From Bdellovibrionales bacterium Ga0074137 (GTDB lineage Bacteria; Bdellovibrionota; Bdellovibrionia; Bdellovibrionales; JAMPXM01), in NCBI GenBank assembly GCA_001464715.1, contig LNDT01000031.1:1-64000 (forward strand): DNA of 64,000 bases, written 5' to 3'. Of this stretch, positions 61,256 through 64,000 are shown piece by piece. The position numbers and the translations under genes are program-made. The notes below the pieces were generated by a model. The model was given only the letters and a program-made list of their open reading frames with translations. It was not told the origin of the DNA and searched no databases. The stretch's first letter is position 1. Each line of letters begins with the position of its first letter.

Positions 61256-63021
61256 TTTACTTTTACCCATTCATCAACGGTCGATGAAGGATACGTGCGA
61301 CCAGCATAAACAAATCCAACGTTGTCGTCGCTGTCAGAACCAAGGCCCGTTCGCACCTTGAGCCAAATCTCGTTGGCCGCGCCCGTCACGAGCACATCCT
61401 CAACGACGGCCTTAGAGCCTACGGGAAGCTCGGCTTTGACTCCGGTTCGAGGTCCGGCGCCAGCATTTTCTGGTGAACTCAGTAGACGAGTTCCATCGAC
61501 CTTCGCGATTTCAATGGATCGCCCCTTTACAGGCAGCCACGCTGTGACGCCGCTTGAAGGAGCCGCAAAGTTAAGCTTCGTCACTTGAGTCAGACGCTCG
61601 TGCGTGGCTTCGGTGCCCGCAGAAATCCAACCTTCAACCTTTGGCGAAAGTCGGACTCGATAGTAGCGCGTCCTTTCTGCGTCTTCTTCAAATTCAAGAT
61701 CTAAAACTTGAAAGCTCTGGCCTTTTTTTGTGAAGCCAACGGTTTTTCCGCCAATTTCATTTTTGATCGCAAGTGCGACCTTCGTCGTCACCATGTCACC
61801 AGGAACTGCGAGCGTCGGAAATGCCGCCTGGCAGAGGTCGAGGCGATTATCATAAAACTTGCGAGGGAGACGAAGCACATCGGTGTCGGTGTCTTTGATT
61901 CGGATCGGATCGTTCTTTGCGACCTCGGAAGAAAGTCCCGCAAGGCACGTGAACACACGATGATCTTTGGCGCAGTAGAGGGTCTGCCCATCCGTTGTCA
62001 CACAATTAGCGCCATCGTCGAAAACCAGAGCCCGATGAGTGAGAAATTCACCGCGACGCTCTTTAGCGACCGCGCAAAACTCATCTCCCGAACGCACACA
62101 ATTAAGATCCATCGCCAATTTTTGCTGGGGATCATTGACCCACGCGCTCCAGTCGCGGCCTTTCAGTTTTTGAAAATAATTTTTATCGTTCTTCGCCCAC
62201 TTGTGTCGGGGATTTGCCCAGCGACAGATCGCTCCGGGCCCACCGTTGTAGGACGAATAGGCCGCGCGCGCGATATTCTCGAGTGTCTGCGACCGCTTCT
62301 GATTCTTGACTCGCTGAATACACCGCGCACCACGCGCGGACTCCCATTCAGAGTAGTAGTGCTCAATTCCGAAACTGGCGTTGCCGACCAAATCGAAGGA
62401 ACGATCGGTCTCGCGCGAAGCGTGGTAACGCTGGTTGATCTGCATAATTCCGTGACTGATATTTCGGTCGCCAGTGGCAAGCTTTAAGCCCCCTTGAGTG
62501 GCTCTTCGATAGTGGGACCAATAGGTCTCTTGATGCGCGACCGCGTGGATGGCGTTCACAAACGCGTCGACTTCGTCATCTTGTACATCTGATCGACGCG
62601 ACTTGATGTATTGCGTCGCTAGGTCTCGTAAGAGTGCATTCATATTTGTGACGTACTCTTTGCGGTGGTCGTCGTTTTTCGCCTGATTGCGATCAAAAAC
62701 AAAATCCTGATAGACGAATTTGATGCGAGAAACATTTCCGAAGCGATGAGCATCGCACCCATCAGATCCCTCTCCCCACATCCACGTACCAGGATCACGC
62801 CCCTGACACTCTCTCACAAACGGAACACGCGACTGAGCCTCTGACGACTTCGCCGAAAACATCACCAAAGACGCAACCAAAGCCGCCGGAAGTAGCGCCA
62901 AAAGAAAAGTGATCCTCTGTTTCGCCGACCGAGTCGCAGACGATTTCGTCGGCCAAGTCGCAGACTGTTTTGTCGACCGGCTCGTTGGTTGGCTCGTCAT
63001 TTGGTTCGTCCAATAATTCAT
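61252..63021 (-). CDS. SLT-domain protein with C-terminal SH3-like repeats
   Basis: This is a 589-residue protein. The start MNYWTNQMTSQPTSRSTKQS has an AAGGAG upstream; the longer frame to 63117 is less likely. A Ser/Thr-rich, Trp/Lys-containing N-terminus leads to a signal anchor (ITFLLALLPAALVASLVMF). The lysozyme-like SLT domain has AVAHQETYWSHYRRA, with the catalytic Glu, NISHGIMQINQRYHA and AAYSSYNGGPGAICRW. Two SH3-like modules follow (RVRLSPKVEGWISAGTEATH, EIWLKVRTG...VGFVYAGRTY). Cysteines are frequent, suggesting disulfides. It probably cuts peptidoglycan in the periplasm or outside. Confidence 0.75.
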   Translation of the reverse strand: MNYWTNQMTSQPTSRSTKQSATWPTKSSATRSAKQRITFLLALLPAALVASLVMFSAKSSEAQSRVPFVRECQGRDPGTWMWGEGSDGCDAHRFGNVSRIKFVYQDFVFDRNQAKNDDHRKEYVTNMNALLRDLATQYIKSRRSDVQDDEVDAFVNAIHAVAHQETYWSHYRRATQGGLKLATGDRNISHGIMQINQRYHASRETDRSFDLVGNASFGIEHYYSEWESARGARCIQRVKNQKRSQTLENIARAAYSSYNGGPGAICRWANPRHKWAKNDKNYFQKLKGRDWSAWVNDPQQKLAMDLNCVRSGDEFCAVAKERRGEFLTHRALVFDDGANCVTTDGQTLYCAKDHRVFTCLAGLSSEVAKNDPIRIKDTDTDVLRLPRKFYDNRLDLCQAAFPTLAVPGDMVTTKVALAIKNEIGGKTVGFTKKGQSFQVLDLEFEEDAERTRYYRVRLSPKVEGWISAGTEATHERLTQVTKLNFAAPSSGVTAWLPVKGRSIEIAKVDGTRLLSSPENAGAGPRTGVKAELPVGSKAVVEDVLVTGAANEIWLKVRTGLGSDSDDNVGFVYAGRTYPSSTVDEWVKVK

Positions 63022-63270
63022 CTCTTGGTACTCCTTGTACGTCGACCGACCGCGCTCACGTCGAGAAGCTGGTTGCAATTTGGGTGCTTTCTCGTGAGTC
63101 AGCATTCCCAGCGACACATCGAAAACAGCTCAAAAATGTGAAGCATTTCCGGCGGGTTACGACTTTGTAATTCGGTGTCGGACGACTAGGTAATGTTGCT
63201 CCGCGGATTTTTTTCGTACCCGTGACAGCGATCGTCACCTCTCCTAAGCTTTCAACTTATGGATGCCATT

Positions 63271-64000
63271 ATGAACGCCAACCTACTAGCGAAAAAATTG
63301 CTCCCCTGGTACCGCGAGGTGAAGCGCCCGCTTCCGTGGAGAGTGAATCGCGATCCTTATCGCATCTGGGTCTCAGAGGTGATGCTGCAGCAAACAACTG
63401 TGACAGCCGTCATTCCGTATTTCGAAAAATTCATTCAAAAATTTCCCGGCGTAAATGCTCTAGCAAATGCACGCGAAGATGAAGTGATGGAATATTGGGC
63501 GGGTCTTGGTTACTACTCGCGTGCAAGATCTCTGCACGCCTCCGCAAAAAAAATTTCCAGCCTCGGCGACTTTCCAAAATCTCATGTCGAACTTTTAGAG
63601 CTTCCTGGATTTGGACCTTACACCGCAAGATCTGTTGCAAGCCTCGCGTTCGGTGAGCGAGTCGGCGTCGTCGACGGCAATGTGATTCGCGTGCTCTGTC
63701 GCGTGCTCGATCTCGACCTCGAATGGTGGAAAACAAAAGATCGAAATTATCTTCAGTCCGCAGCGGACCGATTGGCGCAAGCCATCGATGAGGAAGGAGT
63801 GAGCGTCGACCCCAGCGATATCAACCAAGGCTTGATGGAACTTGGAGCCACGGTCTGCACGGTGCAATCACCCACATGTCTTCTTTGCCCCTGGCTCAAA
63901 AACTGCCGTGCCAGAAAAAACGATACGATACTTCAACGGCCTCGTTCAAAACCACGACGCGAGTCAGAGATCTGGGCGTGGCAGCCGGAAATTTATTTGC
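63271..64000 (+). CDS. mutY: A/G-specific adenine glycosylase MutY (3' end cut off)
   Basis: At least 243 residues are visible before the window ends. The start is MNANLLAKKLLPWY at 63271, or an in-frame ATG at 63259. WRVNRDPYRIWVSEVMLQQT carries the catalytic Glu. The helix-hairpin-helix is LPGFGPYTARSVASLAFG, followed by VVDGNVIRVLCRVL with the conserved Asp. The 4Fe-4S ligands are spaced C-x6-C-x2-C-x5-C (CTVQSPTCLLCPWLKNC). It removes adenine mispaired with 8-oxoguanine. The C-terminal NUDT-like domain begins near the edge. The upstream gene is divergent. Confidence 0.93.
   Translation, partial: MNANLLAKKLLPWYREVKRPLPWRVNRDPYRIWVSEVMLQQTTVTAVIPYFEKFIQKFPGVNALANAREDEVMEYWAGLGYYSRARSLHASAKKISSLGDFPKSHVELLELPGFGPYTARSVASLAFGERVGVVDGNVIRVLCRVLDLDLEWWKTKDRNYLQSAADRLAQAIDEEGVSVDPSDINQGLMELGATVCTVQSPTCLLCPWLKNCRARKNDTILQRPRSKPRRESEIWAWQPEIYL

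Overview
The window reads as chromosomal DNA from a motile, Gram-negative, Bdellovibrio-like bacterium (Bdellovibrionota). This is an inference. It rests on the gene order flgF-flgG-flgA-flgH-flgI-flgJ-flgM-flgN-flgK-flgL-csrA-fliW, two polar-type flagellins, a PilT ATPase, a DUF222-like HNH endonuclease with decayed copies, and two fibre proteins whose architecture resembles the Mosaic Adhesive Trimer (MAT) fibres described for Bdellovibrio. No rRNA operon, intact tRNA, prophage, insertion sequence or CRISPR array is visible.

Layout. 1-3.1 kb: a decayed HNH fragment, a small membrane protein, an intact HNH endonuclease and a MOSC protein. 3.4-7.9 kb (minus): two flagellins, a PilZ protein, a small unknown and MeaB. 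7.9-20.3 kb (minus): a surface-fibre cluster of two MAT-like fibre paralogues flanking a 2045-residue repetitive secreted protein and a membrane-anchored DsbA-like thiol protein. 20.3-28.3 kb: a mixed segment with another HNH relic, envelope proteins, NDH-2, a degenerate tRNA-fMet, a wHTH/nucleotidyltransferase pair, a lipoprotein and a metallopeptidase, punctuated by four copies of an intergenic repeat. 28.3-32.6 kb (minus): hldE-type adenylyltransferase, RDD protein, rsmE, prmA and a secreted protein. 32.7-43.4 kb (minus): flagellar rod, ring and hook-junction genes with csrA and fliW. 43.5-50.8 kb (plus): a lytic transglycosylase, aspartokinase, a solute-binding protein coupled to a sensor kinase, and an unknown secreted protein. 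50.8-64 kb: an esterase-like hydrolase, recA, cinA-C, pgpA, pilT, recX, alaS, an agmatinase-family protein, a HEAT-like protein, an SLT/SH3 protein and the start of mutY.

How the parts fit together. The flagellar genes, FliW, CsrA and the flagellins form what looks like a complete flagellin homeostasis circuit. The flagellin leader is long and structured, with GGA motifs in a hairpin loop and in the Shine-Dalgarno, as expected of a CsrA target that FliW would relieve. A sigma-28-type promoter precedes one flagellin, a sigma-54-type promoter precedes flgF, and a sigma-28-like motif sits directly before the fibre cluster. That would tie adhesin production to the motile phase.

The most interesting unit is the 7.9-20.3 kb fibre cluster. 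The two fibres share a near-identical shaft and have different C-terminal tips. Together with a giant cysteine-paired beta-repeat protein and a cluster-encoded thioredoxin-fold protein, they look like an adhesive surface-fibre system with its own disulfide-handling factor.
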